Of a stretch of 64,000 nt of DNA, positions 25,155 to 34,171 are shown piece by piece (position 1 is the first letter of the stretch; every line of letters starts with the position of its first letter). The translations under genes and the position numbers were made by a program. This DNA comes from Isoalcanivorax pacificus W11-5 (GTDB taxonomy: Bacteria > Pseudomonadota > Gammaproteobacteria > Pseudomonadales > Alcanivoracaceae), in NCBI RefSeq assembly GCF_000299335.2, contig NZ_CP004387.1, positions 3,860,994 to 3,924,993 of the forward strand, written 5' to 3'. Under the pieces are notes generated by a model. That model did no database searches, had not been told where the DNA came from, and was given only the letters and a program-made list of their open reading frames with translations.

Positions 25155-25776
25155 GTTTCCCGCCCGCCTCCAGCTCCCGCAGGCTGCCTTCCACCATGTA
25201 CGCCACCATGTCACCCAGGCCATCCACCAGCTGGTCGAAGCTGATCACCGGGTTTGGCTCCGCCAGATGGCGAATGATGGTAAAGATACCGCCGTTAATG
25301 ATGATGTAGGACTTGGTCGGCAGGTCCGGCAGCTTCAGCAGGTGCGGGTGGTGCATCACGTACTGCACCACCAGCTCCATCAGCATTTTGTTGATCGGCT
25401 CGAGATTGTCCCGGTGCGCCATGTGTACCGTATAGCTGACGTAGCTCAGATACCGGCTGTCATCCCGCAGCAGCCAGGCGCGGAACTCGCGCAGCAGGGC
25501 AATCACCGCATCACGGATCTCCATGTTCACCAGTTTCGGCGTCAGCGGGCGGATGATGGCGACGATGTCCCGCACCGCATGCTGGTACATGGCGTCAAAC
25601 ACCGCTTCCTTGTTGGCGAAATACTCGTACAGCGAACCCACGCTGATGCCGGCAATCTCGGCGATATGCCGCGTGGTGGTTCCTTCCATCCCGTGCCGGG
25701 AGAGCGAAATGAAGCCGGCCTCGACAATGGCGTTCACGGTTTCCCTGGAGCGGCGTTGCTGCGGTTTTCTGGGCAT
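25150..25776 (-). CDS. TetR-family transcriptional regulator
   Basis: The 208-aa repressor has an N-terminal TetR HTH (residues 10-60; HIAEIAGISVGSLYEYFANKEAVFDAMY). The all-helical ligand domain is of the type with a TetR_C C-terminal region. It is divergent from the SDR/diiron/monooxygenase genes, with an 18-bp palindrome in the 136-bp gap. The likely role is repression of that cluster until a lipophilic ligand appears. Confidence 0.9.
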   Translation of the reverse strand: MPRKPQQRRSRETVNAIVEAGFISLSRHGMEGTTTRHIAEIAGISVGSLYEYFANKEAVFDAMYQHAVRDIVAIIRPLTPKLVNMEIRDAVIALLREFRAWLLRDDSRYLSYVSYTVHMAHRDNLEPINKMLMELVVQYVMHHPHLLKLPDLPTKSYIIINGGIFTIIRHLAEPNPVISFDQLVDGLGDMVAYMVEGSLRELEAGGKR

Positions 25777-25816
25777 AGGCGTAACCGTCTTGTGATGGGG
25801 CGCTATCCGAATTGAA

Positions 25817-25834
25817 TCCGAACAATTGGTCGGA
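25817..25834. promoter_or_regulatory. Probable TetR operator
   Basis: TCCGAACAATTGGTCGGA is an 18-bp dyad with 16 of 18 positions symmetric. It is situated between the divergent tetR and SDR genes, about 40 bp from the repressor start and 80 bp from the SDR start. Confidence 0.6.
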
Positions 25835-25912
25835 ATATCGTGACATCGTTCAATGGCACGGTCAATCTGACATCACCGTGCCGCCTACCGGACACCCATC
25901 AAGCGAGGCAGC

Positions 25913-26743
25913 ATGTTCAACAAGAAGAAAGTCTCCCGCAATGCAGCGGCCGTGGTCACGGGTGCCGGCAGCGGCATCGGCGAGGCCTTTGCCCTGGAGC
26001 TGGCCCGGCGTGGCAGCCGCGTGGTGTGCAGCGATATCAACCAGCACACCGCCGAGCAGACCGCCCAGGCCATCCGCGACACTGGTGGCAGCGCGCTGGG
26101 GCTGGCCTGCGATGTCTCCCGCCTGGATCAGGTAGAGCAGCTGGCCGCCGCCGCAGAGGAATGGCTCGGCCAGGCACCCGATCTGGTCATCAATAACGCT
26201 GGCGTCGGCGCCGGTGGACAGCCGATCGGCGAAACGCCGATGGATGATTGGCAGTGGGTGCTGGGGGTGAACCTGTGGGGTGTCATTCATGGCAGCCACG
26301 TGTTTGCGCCCAAACTGCGCGCGCTCGGCCACGGCGGCATCATCAATGTCTGTTCCACGGCGAGCTTCGCTGCCGCGCCGCTGATGGGTCCGTACAACAC
26401 CAGCAAGGCCGCCGTGCTCGCCCTGTCGGAAACACTGGCCGCGGAAATGAGCGGCACCGGCATTCATGTCACAGCGCTGTGCCCCACCTTCGTGAAAACC
26501 AACATCACCCGCGATGGCCGCATTCCTGACAGCACCTCGCAGATCGCCAACAACCTCATGAAGTGGACCGGCATCTCCGCCGCACGCGTGGCCCGCACCA
26601 CGCTCGACGCGCTGGACCGCAACCAGCTTTATGTTCTGCCGCAACTGGATGCACGCACCATCTGGCGCATGAAGCGCCTTGTACCGGGCACCTATACCCG
26701 TGGCGCCGGGCTGCTCAATCGCCTGGCCTTCTCGCGACTCTGA
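25913..26743 (+). CDS. SDR-family oxidoreductase
   Basis: This 276-aa classical SDR has VVTGAGSGIGEAFA at residues 14-27, NNAGVG, a catalytic Ser in CSTASFAAAP and YNTSKAA. It is the first gene of a rightward operon with the diiron protein (13 bp downstream) and the Baeyer-Villiger-type monooxygenase. A dehydrogenase feeding a ketone to such a monooxygenase is a common pathway logic (alcohol to ketone to ester); that reading is inference. Confidence 0.87.
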   Translation: MFNKKKVSRNAAAVVTGAGSGIGEAFALELARRGSRVVCSDINQHTAEQTAQAIRDTGGSALGLACDVSRLDQVEQLAAAAEEWLGQAPDLVINNAGVGAGGQPIGETPMDDWQWVLGVNLWGVIHGSHVFAPKLRALGHGGIINVCSTASFAAAPLMGPYNTSKAAVLALSETLAAEMSGTGIHVTALCPTFVKTNITRDGRIPDSTSQIANNLMKWTGISAARVARTTLDALDRNQLYVLPQLDARTIWRMKRLVPGTYTRGAGLLNRLAFSRL

Positions 26744-26756
26744 CAGGAGCAACTGC

Positions 26757-27683
26757 ATGGCTTCCATCGACCTGGACAAAATGCTCGCCAAGATCAAGAG
26801 CACTCAATGGGCGCTGGCCGACATCGACTGGGACGCCCCGGGTGCGGAACGGATCACCGATGAACAGTGGCCAAAACTGAAAGCCTTCATGGCCGACCTG
26901 ATGTGGATCGAGCACGTCGGCGCGCGCGCCTTCGCCGCCATGGCGAAAAAAGCGCCCACCGAGACACTGCGCGAAATCTACACCTATTTCCACGCCGAAG
27001 AGCAACGTCACGCCAACGCCGAAATGGCGCTGATGAAACGCTGGGGCATGCTGGAAGGCGACGAGATTCCGGAACCGAACATCAACCTGCGCCTGGTCAT
27101 CGAGTGGCTGGACCGCTACGCCGACGAGATGCCGGTGTATGTGCTCGGCACCGTCGTGCCGATGCTTGAAGTCGCGCTGGACGGCGCACTCTGCACCTTC
27201 CTGCTGGAAACCGTGGACGACCCGGTCTGCCACCAGGCGTTCGAGAAAATCAACGATGACGAATCACGCCACCTGGGCGTGGGTTTTACCGTGATGGAAA
27301 TGCAGGGTCGCGGCAAAACGTTCATCAAGCTCACCCAGATGGTGGCGCCGCTGCTGGACCCGCGCCTGCTGCTCGGCATCGCGTCGTACTTCCCGCTGCT
27401 GAACAAGATGCGCGACAACATCATGGACATGGGCCTGCCGGAAGAGAAGCTGTACAACGCCATGCGCAAGTTCGAGAAGATCGGCGGGCGCACGGCCGAT
27501 GGCCGCCGCAACCCCTGGTTCCAGATCATCAGCCGCCATGGCCGGTTCGTGATCGACCGCGACAACCGTTTCTATCACGCGCCTGTGGATGCGCTGGTGC
27601 GCGCCACCCAGTACATCCCGCGACGCGCCCTGCCGGCCGTGCCGAGCTGGGTAAAAGAGCTGACCTATCAACCTGCGGCCTGA
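26757..27683 (+). CDS. Ferritin-like diiron protein
   Basis: The start at 26757 follows AGGAG and gives 308 aa. Six carboxylate/His ligands of a four-helix diiron site can be placed: E52 (MWIEHVG), E82-x-x-H85 (EEQRHAN), E138, and E169-x-x-H172 (DESRHLG). This matches ferritin-like oxidases/oxygenases rather than iron-storage ferritin, whose length is half. The gene is between an SDR and a flavin monooxygenase, so oxidation of an organic substrate is likely, but the reaction is unknown. Confidence 0.78.
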   Translation: MASIDLDKMLAKIKSTQWALADIDWDAPGAERITDEQWPKLKAFMADLMWIEHVGARAFAAMAKKAPTETLREIYTYFHAEEQRHANAEMALMKRWGMLEGDEIPEPNINLRLVIEWLDRYADEMPVYVLGTVVPMLEVALDGALCTFLLETVDDPVCHQAFEKINDDESRHLGVGFTVMEMQGRGKTFIKLTQMVAPLLDPRLLLGIASYFPLLNKMRDNIMDMGLPEEKLYNAMRKFEKIGGRTADGRRNPWFQIISRHGRFVIDRDNRFYHAPVDALVRATQYIPRRALPAVPSWVKELTYQPAA

Positions 27684-27724
27684 CGGCCGCAGCGTTTCAC
27701 GCATTGACCAGGAACACCTGACGC

Positions 27725-29278
27725 ATGAGCACGACACCCGCCAACCCGGCCAAGGCCGTGAAGAAATCCGCCCCGCGCAAAAAGACCCGCCGCGCCGACA
27801 CGCCGGCCATCAGCGCCGTGCAGAAGCCCGCCTCGGTATTGATCATCGGCGCCGGCTTTGCCGGCCTGGGCATGGCGATCCGCCTGCAACAGGCCGGCAT
27901 CCGCGATATCGTCATTCTGGAACGTGCCGACGCGGTCGGCGGCACCTGGCGCGACAATACCTATCCGGGGGCCGCCTGTGATATCCCCTCGAACCTGTAT
28001 TCCTATTCGTTTGCGCAGAATCCGGACTGGTCGCGCAGTTTCTCCGGCAGTGGCGAGATCCTGGAGTACATCCATTATCTGGTCTCGCACTTCAATCTGA
28101 AGCCGTATATCCGCTTCAACAAGAACGTCACCGGCCTGCAGTTTGATGAAGCCGCCGGGCTCTGGCATGCCAGCACCGACGATGGCGAACGCGTCAGCGC
28201 ACGCGCCGTGGTGATGGCGCAAGGCCCGCTGTCCAACGCCAGCTTCCCGGACATGCCGGGCCTGGAGACGTTTGAAGGCCACAGGATTCACAGCGCGCGC
28301 TGGGACCACGACTACGACTTTACCGGCAAACGCGTGGCAGTGATCGGCACCGGCGCCAGCGCCGTGCAGATCATTCCCGAACTGGTGAAGCAGGCCGGTT
28401 TCGTCAAGGTCTTCCAGCGCACCGCCGGCTGGGTGCTGCCACGCCCGGACTTCGAAACGCCCGCCTGGAACCGGTCGCTGTTCCGCAAGTTTCCCGGCGC
28501 CCAGGACGCGCTGCGCAAGGCGCTGTATGTCACCCACGAATCCATGGCCCTGGCGGTGATCTGGAATTCACCGCTGACCAGCGTGGCCGAGCGCATCAGC
28601 CGGCTGCACCTGCGCCGGCAGGTGAAGGACCGCTGGCTGCGCCGGCAACTGACGCCGAACTTCCGCATTGGCTGCAAGCGCGTGCTGCTCTCCAGCGATT
28701 ACTACCCGGCGCTGCAAAAAGACAACTGCAAGCTGATCACCTGGCCGATTGCCACGCTGTCGCCGAAGGGCATCCGCACGGTGGAAGGCATTGAACACCA
28801 GTTTGACTGCATCGTGTTTGCCACCGGCTTCGACGTGAGCAAGACCGGCACGCCGTTCCCGGTGACCGGCCTCGGTGGACGCAAGCTGGATGAAGAATGG
28901 GCGCGTGGCGCGCAGGCCTACAAGAGCATCAATGTGGCCGGCTACCCGAACCTGTTCCTGACCTTCGGCCCGAATTCCGGCCCCGGGCATAACTCGGCAC
29001 TGGTCTACATGGAATCGCAGCTGGATTACGCGGTGCGTGGCATTCAGAAAATTCTCGACGAGAACCTGAAAGCACTGGACGTCAAAGCCGATGCCCAGGC
29101 CAGCTACAATGTCGCCATCCAGAAACGGCTGGCAAAGACCAACTGGAATTCCGGCTGCAAGAGCTGGTACCTGACCGAGGATGGCCACAACGTGACCATG
29201 TACCCCGGTTTTGCCACCCAGTATGCCTTGCAGATGAAAACGCTGGAGCCGTCGGACTACGAGGCCACCCCGGCCTGA
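27725..29278 (+). CDS. Baeyer-Villiger-type flavin monooxygenase
   Basis: The 517-aa protein has two dinucleotide motifs, GAGFAG at 42-47 (FAD) and GTGASA at 208-213 (NADPH). Between them is FEGHRIHSARWD at 183-194, which fits the FxGxxxHxxxW fingerprint of class B Baeyer-Villiger enzymes. They turn ketones into esters or lactones using O2 and NADPH. The N-terminal ~35 residues are rich in Lys, Arg and Pro and are not part of the fold. It is the third gene of the operon. Confidence 0.9.
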   Translation: MSTTPANPAKAVKKSAPRKKTRRADTPAISAVQKPASVLIIGAGFAGLGMAIRLQQAGIRDIVILERADAVGGTWRDNTYPGAACDIPSNLYSYSFAQNPDWSRSFSGSGEILEYIHYLVSHFNLKPYIRFNKNVTGLQFDEAAGLWHASTDDGERVSARAVVMAQGPLSNASFPDMPGLETFEGHRIHSARWDHDYDFTGKRVAVIGTGASAVQIIPELVKQAGFVKVFQRTAGWVLPRPDFETPAWNRSLFRKFPGAQDALRKALYVTHESMALAVIWNSPLTSVAERISRLHLRRQVKDRWLRRQLTPNFRIGCKRVLLSSDYYPALQKDNCKLITWPIATLSPKGIRTVEGIEHQFDCIVFATGFDVSKTGTPFPVTGLGGRKLDEEWARGAQAYKSINVAGYPNLFLTFGPNSGPGHNSALVYMESQLDYAVRGIQKILDENLKALDVKADAQASYNVAIQKRLAKTNWNSGCKSWYLTEDGHNVTMYPGFATQYALQMKTLEPSDYEATPA

Positions 29279-29282
29279 CCCT

Positions 29283-30158
29283 TCATCCGTTGCCCGCCCT
29301 GTCCCGTGCGGCGGCCTTTGCGGCCGCGCGGGACACCAGCCTGTTCAGCATCCGCATCGCCACCTCGTACGGCCAGGCAAACTTGCGCTGGAACCAGTAG
29401 CCGATGCGGATATCCGGCGACGTATAGACCATATAGCGCCCGCGCCGCACCCCCTGGAGAATCCGCCGCGCCGCCGTTTCCGGCGTCACCGCATGGCGCT
29501 GGAAACGCCCGGTGAGTTGCTGGAGTTCCGGCGCCTCGCGGTCCACCCCGACAATCTCCACCGTGCGCACCAGCCCGGTATCCACCCCCCCGGGGCACAC
29601 CAGGCTGACCTGGATACCGTGCTGGCGCAGATCAAACCGCAGCACCTCGGAGATGCCCCGCAAGCCAAACTTGCTGGCGCTGTAGGCCGCATGCCAGGGC
29701 AGGCCGAACAGGCCGGCGGCGGACGATACATTGACCAGATGGCCGCCGCGCCCAGCCTGGATCATCGCCGGCAGAAACGCCTGCATGACGTGCACCGGCC
29801 CCATCAGGTTGATGTCCAGCACACGCCGCCAGTGATCCAGCGTCAGTTGCTCGATGGTGCCCCAGACCGAAATCCCGGCGATATTCATCAGCACATCCAG
29901 GCTACCGTGCGCGCGGTGCAGCTGTTCGGCGAACGCGGCCACCGCCTCGGCATCGCGGATATCCATCGCCTCCGCCGCCAGCACGGTGGCACCCGCCTCG
30001 CGCAGCGCGGCGGCGGTGTCCGCCAGCCCCGCCGCATTGACGTCGGTCAGGCACAGCAACGCCCCGTCACGGGCCAGAGCCTCTGCCACCGCGCGCCCGA
30101 TACCGCTGGCCGCGCCGGTCACCAGGCACCGCTTGTTCCGAAAGTCTGTTTTCGCCAT
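29283..30158 (-). CDS. SDR-family oxidoreductase
   Basis: The start at 30158 (MAKTDFRNKRCLVTGAASGIG) gives a 291-aa classical SDR with catalytic Ser in VNVSSAAGL and YSASK. It ends four bases from the monooxygenase stop, converging with it. It is divergent from the AraC regulator, with 23-bp direct repeats in the gap, so it is probably regulated by that AraC protein. Its C-terminal hydrophobic and basic stretch (WFQRKFAWPYEVAMRM) might associate with membranes. Confidence 0.88.
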   Translation of the reverse strand: MAKTDFRNKRCLVTGAASGIGRAVAEALARDGALLCLTDVNAAGLADTAAALREAGATVLAAEAMDIRDAEAVAAFAEQLHRAHGSLDVLMNIAGISVWGTIEQLTLDHWRRVLDINLMGPVHVMQAFLPAMIQAGRGGHLVNVSSAAGLFGLPWHAAYSASKFGLRGISEVLRFDLRQHGIQVSLVCPGGVDTGLVRTVEIVGVDREAPELQQLTGRFQRHAVTPETAARRILQGVRRGRYMVYTSPDIRIGYWFQRKFAWPYEVAMRMLNRLVSRAAAKAAARDRAGNG

Positions 30159-30219
30159 AGCCCAATGACTCCCTTGGTTTTCCGGCACCCAGCTTGCCCC
30201 AGGCCCGCGCCGCTGACAG

Positions 30220-30265
30220 TATCCCGAACGGCCAGCGCGGCGTATCCGAAACGGCCAGCGCCGCA
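30220..30265. promoter_or_regulatory. AraC-type direct repeats, 23-bp period
   Basis: TATCCCGAACGGCCAGCGCG (from 30220) and TATCCGAAACGGCCAGCGCC (from 30243) repeat directly with a 23-bp period. They lie between the divergent SDR and AraC genes. A further TATCCG with a GGCC follows at 30276. An operator for the adjacent AraC protein is likely. Confidence 0.6.
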
Positions 30266-30320
30266 CGGGCACTGATATCCGTGCGATACTGGCCGCTCAC
30301 CTCAGCGCCACAGGTGTTTC

Positions 30321-31373
30321 ATGGAAGATTCGCACAGGGCCGATGGCTGGGTATCGGCCCGTCATTTACAGCATATCGTTGCCCGCGGCGACAGCGCCGG
30401 CCTGGGCATGGGGCCGCTGCTGCGGCAGGCCGGGCTGCACCGCGGCCTGCTGGCCGATTGCGCCGGCAGCGTGCCCGTCAGCGCCCTCGAACTGCTGCTG
30501 CAACACGCCAGCGAGCACTTCCGCGATCCGCTGATCGGACTGCGCCTGGCCTGCGCCATCCAGCCGGCCACCTTTGGCGTCATCGGCCACCTGGTGCAGA
30601 CCTGCCATCGCTTCCAGGATGTGCTCGACGCCCTCACCCGCTACAACGGCCTGCTCAGCAATATCGGCACCACGTCGATCAGCCGCGCGCCCGGTCAGGT
30701 GCGGGTGCACTGGCAATGCCATGTCGGCGGCCCGCTGTTTCGCCGGCACGCACGGGAATATGTCCTCGGCGCCTTCGTCACACTGGCGCGCCGGATGCTG
30801 CCCGACGAGCCGGACCTGCCGCTGGCGGTGCACCTGCCCCATGAGCGGCCCGACGACCATCAGATCCAGGCCGACTACCGGGCACTGTTCCGCTGCCAGG
30901 TCCATTTTCACCAGCGCAGTGCCTGCGTGGTGCTGCCGGCCCGCCTGTTGCGGCGGCGGCTGCCGCACGGGGATACCTCGCTGCACGACATGCTCGACCA
31001 ACACGCCAGCGCCGAACTCGCCCGCCGTGCCCCGCCACCGGCGCGGCGCACGCTGACCGGGGACGTGCGGCAACTGCTCGGCACAACACTGACGCACACC
31101 CCCAGCCGCGACCAGCTCGCCGCGCAACTGGGCCTGAGCAGCCGCAGCCTGCACCGGCACCTGGCCAGCGAAGGCACCCGCTACCAGTCCCTGCTGGACG
31201 CCGTCCGCCTTGAACGGGCCTGCCAATTGCTTGGCCATTCCGGCGCACACCACAGCGACATCGCCGCCGAACTGGGCTTCGCTTCGCCGCAGTCCTTCAT
31301 GCGCTGGTTTCGCCGCCTCACCGGCCACACACCGTCCGGATATCGTCAGCATCAGACCGGGAGCCGCACATGA
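30321..31373 (+). CDS. AraC-family transcriptional regulator
   Basis: The 350-aa protein has the same layout as the regulator at 9666: an N-terminal AraC-binding-like domain (about 25-210) and a C-terminal AraC HTH (about 250-345; DQLAAQLGLSSRSLHRHLASEG, then FASPQSFMRWFRRLTGHTP). The central part is His- and Arg-rich. It overlaps the CMD-family gene by four bases and is divergent from an SDR gene. A lipophilic inducer is plausible given the oxidation cluster. Confidence 0.87.
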   Translation: MEDSHRADGWVSARHLQHIVARGDSAGLGMGPLLRQAGLHRGLLADCAGSVPVSALELLLQHASEHFRDPLIGLRLACAIQPATFGVIGHLVQTCHRFQDVLDALTRYNGLLSNIGTTSISRAPGQVRVHWQCHVGGPLFRRHAREYVLGAFVTLARRMLPDEPDLPLAVHLPHERPDDHQIQADYRALFRCQVHFHQRSACVVLPARLLRRRLPHGDTSLHDMLDQHASAELARRAPPPARRTLTGDVRQLLGTTLTHTPSRDQLAAQLGLSSRSLHRHLASEGTRYQSLLDAVRLERACQLLGHSGAHHSDIAAELGFASPQSFMRWFRRLTGHTPSGYRQHQTGSRT

Positions 31374-32002
31374 ACACTGACCTGCTGCAACCCGAAGGAG
31401 GCTGGGCGGGCCCGGCCCAGGCGCGGCTGGAGGTGCCGCCGCCGTCGCAGCGCGGCCTGCTGTTCCGCACCGCGTCGCGCGTCTCGCACCTGTTCGACCG
31501 GCCCGAGTTGCCGGCCGTCTTCCCCCTGCTGCACCGCAATCCGCGCCTGTTCTGGGGCTGGCTGTTCTTTGCCTCGCGGCTGATGCCCTGGGGCCGGCTG
31601 GCGGCGCCGGCGCGCGAGTTGCTGATTCTGCGCACCGCCTGGCTGTGCCGTTCGCGCTACGAGTGGGGGCAGCATGTGGAAATTGCCGAACGGGTCGGCG
31701 TGGCGGACCGCGACATCCTTGCCGTGACCCGCGGGCCGGAGGCGTTCAGCAATACCACGCTGCGCACGCTGATCCAGGCCTGCGATGAATTGCATCAGGC
31801 CGATTGCCTCAGCGACGACACCTGGCGCCAGTTGCAGGTCCGTCACAACGACAGCCAGTTGCTGGAAATCATGATGCTGGTGGGACACTACCGGATGCTC
31901 GCCGGTGTGCTGATCAGTTGCGGCCTGCCGCTGGAAGCGCGCATGGAAGACAACCTGAAGGCCTTCTACGCACGCATCCGCGCACTTATTCAAACAGACT
32001 GA
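31370..32002 (+). CDS. Carboxymuconolactone decarboxylase (AhpD-like) family protein
   Basis: The 210-aa helical protein carries the CMD core (RELLILRTAWLCRSRYEWGQHVEIA, read with conserved Glu-Leu, Cys, Trp and His). The second cysteine of the AhpD CxxC pair is replaced (CRSRYEWGQH), so a disulfide reductase role is unlikely. It may act as a lactone decarboxylase or hydrolase after Baeyer-Villiger oxidation, which is inference from its operon with the AraC regulator. Its 3' end overlaps the convergent msrAB gene by 17 bp. Confidence 0.8.
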   Translation: MNTDLLQPEGGWAGPAQARLEVPPPSQRGLLFRTASRVSHLFDRPELPAVFPLLHRNPRLFWGWLFFASRLMPWGRLAAPARELLILRTAWLCRSRYEWGQHVEIAERVGVADRDILAVTRGPEAFSNTTLRTLIQACDELHQADCLSDDTWRQLQVRHNDSQLLEIMMLVGHYRMLAGVLISCGLPLEARMEDNLKAFYARIRALIQTD

Positions 32003-33083
32003 GATAGTCGCCGTAGCCGAGGCGCTGCATGTCCTCTTTCGGCACGAAGGTCATGGCGGCGGAGTTCATGCACCAGCGCTCACCCGTGGGCGCCGGGCCA
32101 TCATTAAACACATGGCCCAGGTGCGAATCCGCGTAACGGCTGCGCACTTCGGTGCGCGTCATGAACCAGGAACGGTCTTCGTGCAGCGTCACCATGTCAC
32201 GCTTGATCGGCTGCGTGAAGCTCGGCCAGCCGGTGCCGGAATCGTATTTGTGCACGGAAGCGAACAGCGGCTCGCCACTGACCACATCGACATAGATGCC
32301 GGCCTCTTTGTTGTCCCAGTAGGCATTATTGAAAGCAGGCTCGGTTTCATCCTCGCGCGCCACCTCAAACGCTGTCTCCGGCAGCAGGCGCTTGAGCGTT
32401 TCATCGTCGGGCCGTACAAACGCAGCGCCTTCCCACGGCGGACCGATCCGGCTTTTCGCATCGCCTTGCGGGGCGGCAGCGGGTGCCGGCATCCAGCTTG
32501 GCTGATCCGGGTCATCCCAGTGCGCCTCAAGGAACTGATCACGACCGGAGCGGTAACGGTAGTATTTGTAGCGCAGCGGGTTCTTGCGATAGTAATCCTG
32601 GTGATATTCCTCCGCCGGATAAAACGCATTCAGCGGCAGGATTTCCGTGACCAGTTGCGCCTCGAAACGGCCACTTTGCGCCAGCGCATCCCGCGAGGCC
32701 TCGGCCTGCCGGCGCTCCCCGTCGGAGCCGTAGAAAATCACACTGCGATACTGCGCACCACGGTCGACAAACTGGCCGCCGGCATCGGTCGGATCAATGT
32801 GCTGCCAGAACCAGGACAGCAATTGCGGGTAGGTGACGACGGCCGGATCATAATGCACCTGCACGGCCTCAACATGGCCCGTTTCGCCGCTGGCCACCTG
32901 CTTGTAGGTCGGATTCCTTTCCTCACCCCCGGCAAAGCCGCTGATCACGGCGGAGACGCCTTCCAGCTTTTCAAAGTCGGATTCGGTACACCAGAAACAG
33001 CCACCGGCAAACACGGCAGTGGCCTCTGCTGCCAGCGCAGGGCCGGCCAGCAGGGTCAGGCACAGAACGACAACGGCTTTCAT
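31986..33083 (-). CDS. msrAB: Exported MsrA-MsrB methionine sulfoxide reductase fusion
   Basis: A Sec signal peptide (residues 1-18, LLAGPALAAE) precedes MsrA with GCFWC (C29 and C32) and a C-terminal MsrB domain with YDSGTGWPSF and catalytic RWCMNSAAM. The fusion repairs both S- and R-methionine sulfoxide in the periplasm. The MsrB zinc cysteines are missing (the usual CG.PLF start reads GEPLF), so this is the zinc-free form. It is convergent with the CMD-family gene. Confidence 0.93.
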   Translation of the reverse strand: MKAVVVLCLTLLAGPALAAEATAVFAGGCFWCTESDFEKLEGVSAVISGFAGGEERNPTYKQVASGETGHVEAVQVHYDPAVVTYPQLLSWFWQHIDPTDAGGQFVDRGAQYRSVIFYGSDGERRQAEASRDALAQSGRFEAQLVTEILPLNAFYPAEEYHQDYYRKNPLRYKYYRYRSGRDQFLEAHWDDPDQPSWMPAPAAAPQGDAKSRIGPPWEGAAFVRPDDETLKRLLPETAFEVAREDETEPAFNNAYWDNKEAGIYVDVVSGEPLFASVHKYDSGTGWPSFTQPIKRDMVTLHEDRSWFMTRTEVRSRYADSHLGHVFNDGPAPTGERWCMNSAAMTFVPKEDMQRLGYGDYLSLFE

Positions 33084-33188
33084 GACAGATCCTCCTGTTG
33101 ATGCCCATTCGATGCATCACTGCCCCGAATGTTGCACAGCCGAAGCCAAACTGCCGTGAAAAATTGTTACTTTGCGGGCGCCGGCACG

Positions 33189-34058
33189 TCACAGCCGGTT
33201 GACGGGCACCTTGAGATACACCACGCCGTTGTCCTCCGCCGGCGGCATCTGCCCGGCGCGGATATTCACCTGGATCGCCGGCAGGATCAGCCGTGGCATG
33301 TCCAGCGTGGCATCCCGCTTTTCACGCATCGCCACAAAGGCATCCTCACCGATACCCTCGCGCACATGGATATTGCCCCGCTTCTGTGCCGCAACGGTGG
33401 TCTCACACTGATGCTCGCGGCCTGCAGGTGGATAATCGTGGCACATGAACATGCGCGTTGCGTCCGGCAACGCCAGCAGGCGCTGGATCGATCGATACAG
33501 AGTGCGTGCATCACCTCCCGGAAAATCACAGCGCGCGGTGCCCACATCCGGCAGGAACAGGGTGTCACCGACAAACAGCGCATCGCCGATCAGCCAGGCC
33601 ATGTCCGCCGGCGTATGGCCCGGGGTGTGGAATACACGGCCGGTCAGCGCACCGATGTGGAAGGTGTCCTCTTCGCTGAACAGATGATCGAACTGGCTGC
33701 CGTCGCACAGAAACTGTTTCTCCAGGTTGAACACCTGGCGAAAGATGCCCTGCACCTCGCGGATATGCTCGCCGATCCCGATACGGCCACCGACCGCATC
33801 CCGCACGAACGGCGCGGCAGAGAGATGATCGGCGTGGGCGTGGGTTTCCAGAATCCAGTCCACGGTCAGTGCCTGCTCGCGGACAAAATCCACCAGCCGC
33901 TGGGCGCCGTCTGTCGAGGTGCGACCGGACTTGTTGTCGAAATCCAGCACCGGATCAATCACGGCGGCATGGCCGCCGGGGTGGTCGTAGACCACATAGC
34001 TCCAGGTTTCGGTATCCGGGTCGAGAAAAGGGGCCACTTGCGGGCGGACTGTACTCAT
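33189..34058 (-). CDS. blh: Persulfide dioxygenase-like MBL-fold hydrolase (Blh/ETHE1 type)
   Basis: The 289-aa metallo-beta-lactamase-fold protein has the HAHADH motif at 73-78, a distal HTPGHTPADM and late CHDYPPAG. These ligate a single Fe(II) in persulfide dioxygenases, which oxidise glutathione persulfide to sulfite. It is divergent from the BigR-type repressor, the arrangement known for bigR-blh loci. It would act in sulfide detoxification together with the downstream transporters. Confidence 0.88.
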   Translation of the reverse strand: MSTVRPQVAPFLDPDTETWSYVVYDHPGGHAAVIDPVLDFDNKSGRTSTDGAQRLVDFVREQALTVDWILETHAHADHLSAAPFVRDAVGGRIGIGEHIREVQGIFRQVFNLEKQFLCDGSQFDHLFSEEDTFHIGALTGRVFHTPGHTPADMAWLIGDALFVGDTLFLPDVGTARCDFPGGDARTLYRSIQRLLALPDATRMFMCHDYPPAGREHQCETTVAAQKRGNIHVREGIGEDAFVAMREKRDATLDMPRLILPAIQVNIRAGQMPPAEDNGVVYLKVPVNRL

Positions 34059-34102
34059 AGCGTTTCTCCTGGGCCGGAATCAGAGAAGGCCGGCGAATGG
34101 CA

Positions 34103-34140
34103 TCAATATATATTTACATATAATGTATTTCAATATATTG
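34103..34140. promoter_or_regulatory. AT-rich BigR-type operator region
   Basis: The gap between blh and bigR contains a 38-bp AT-rich block unlike its surroundings. It includes CAATATAT near 34104 and the perfect palindrome CAATATATTG at 34131-34140, with ACATATAATGT between. BigR-type repressors bind AT-rich dyads overlapping divergent promoters, so this is the expected operator. Confidence 0.6.
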
Positions 34141-34171
34141 TTTAGCCCATCATCGACCACCGGACCGCCCC

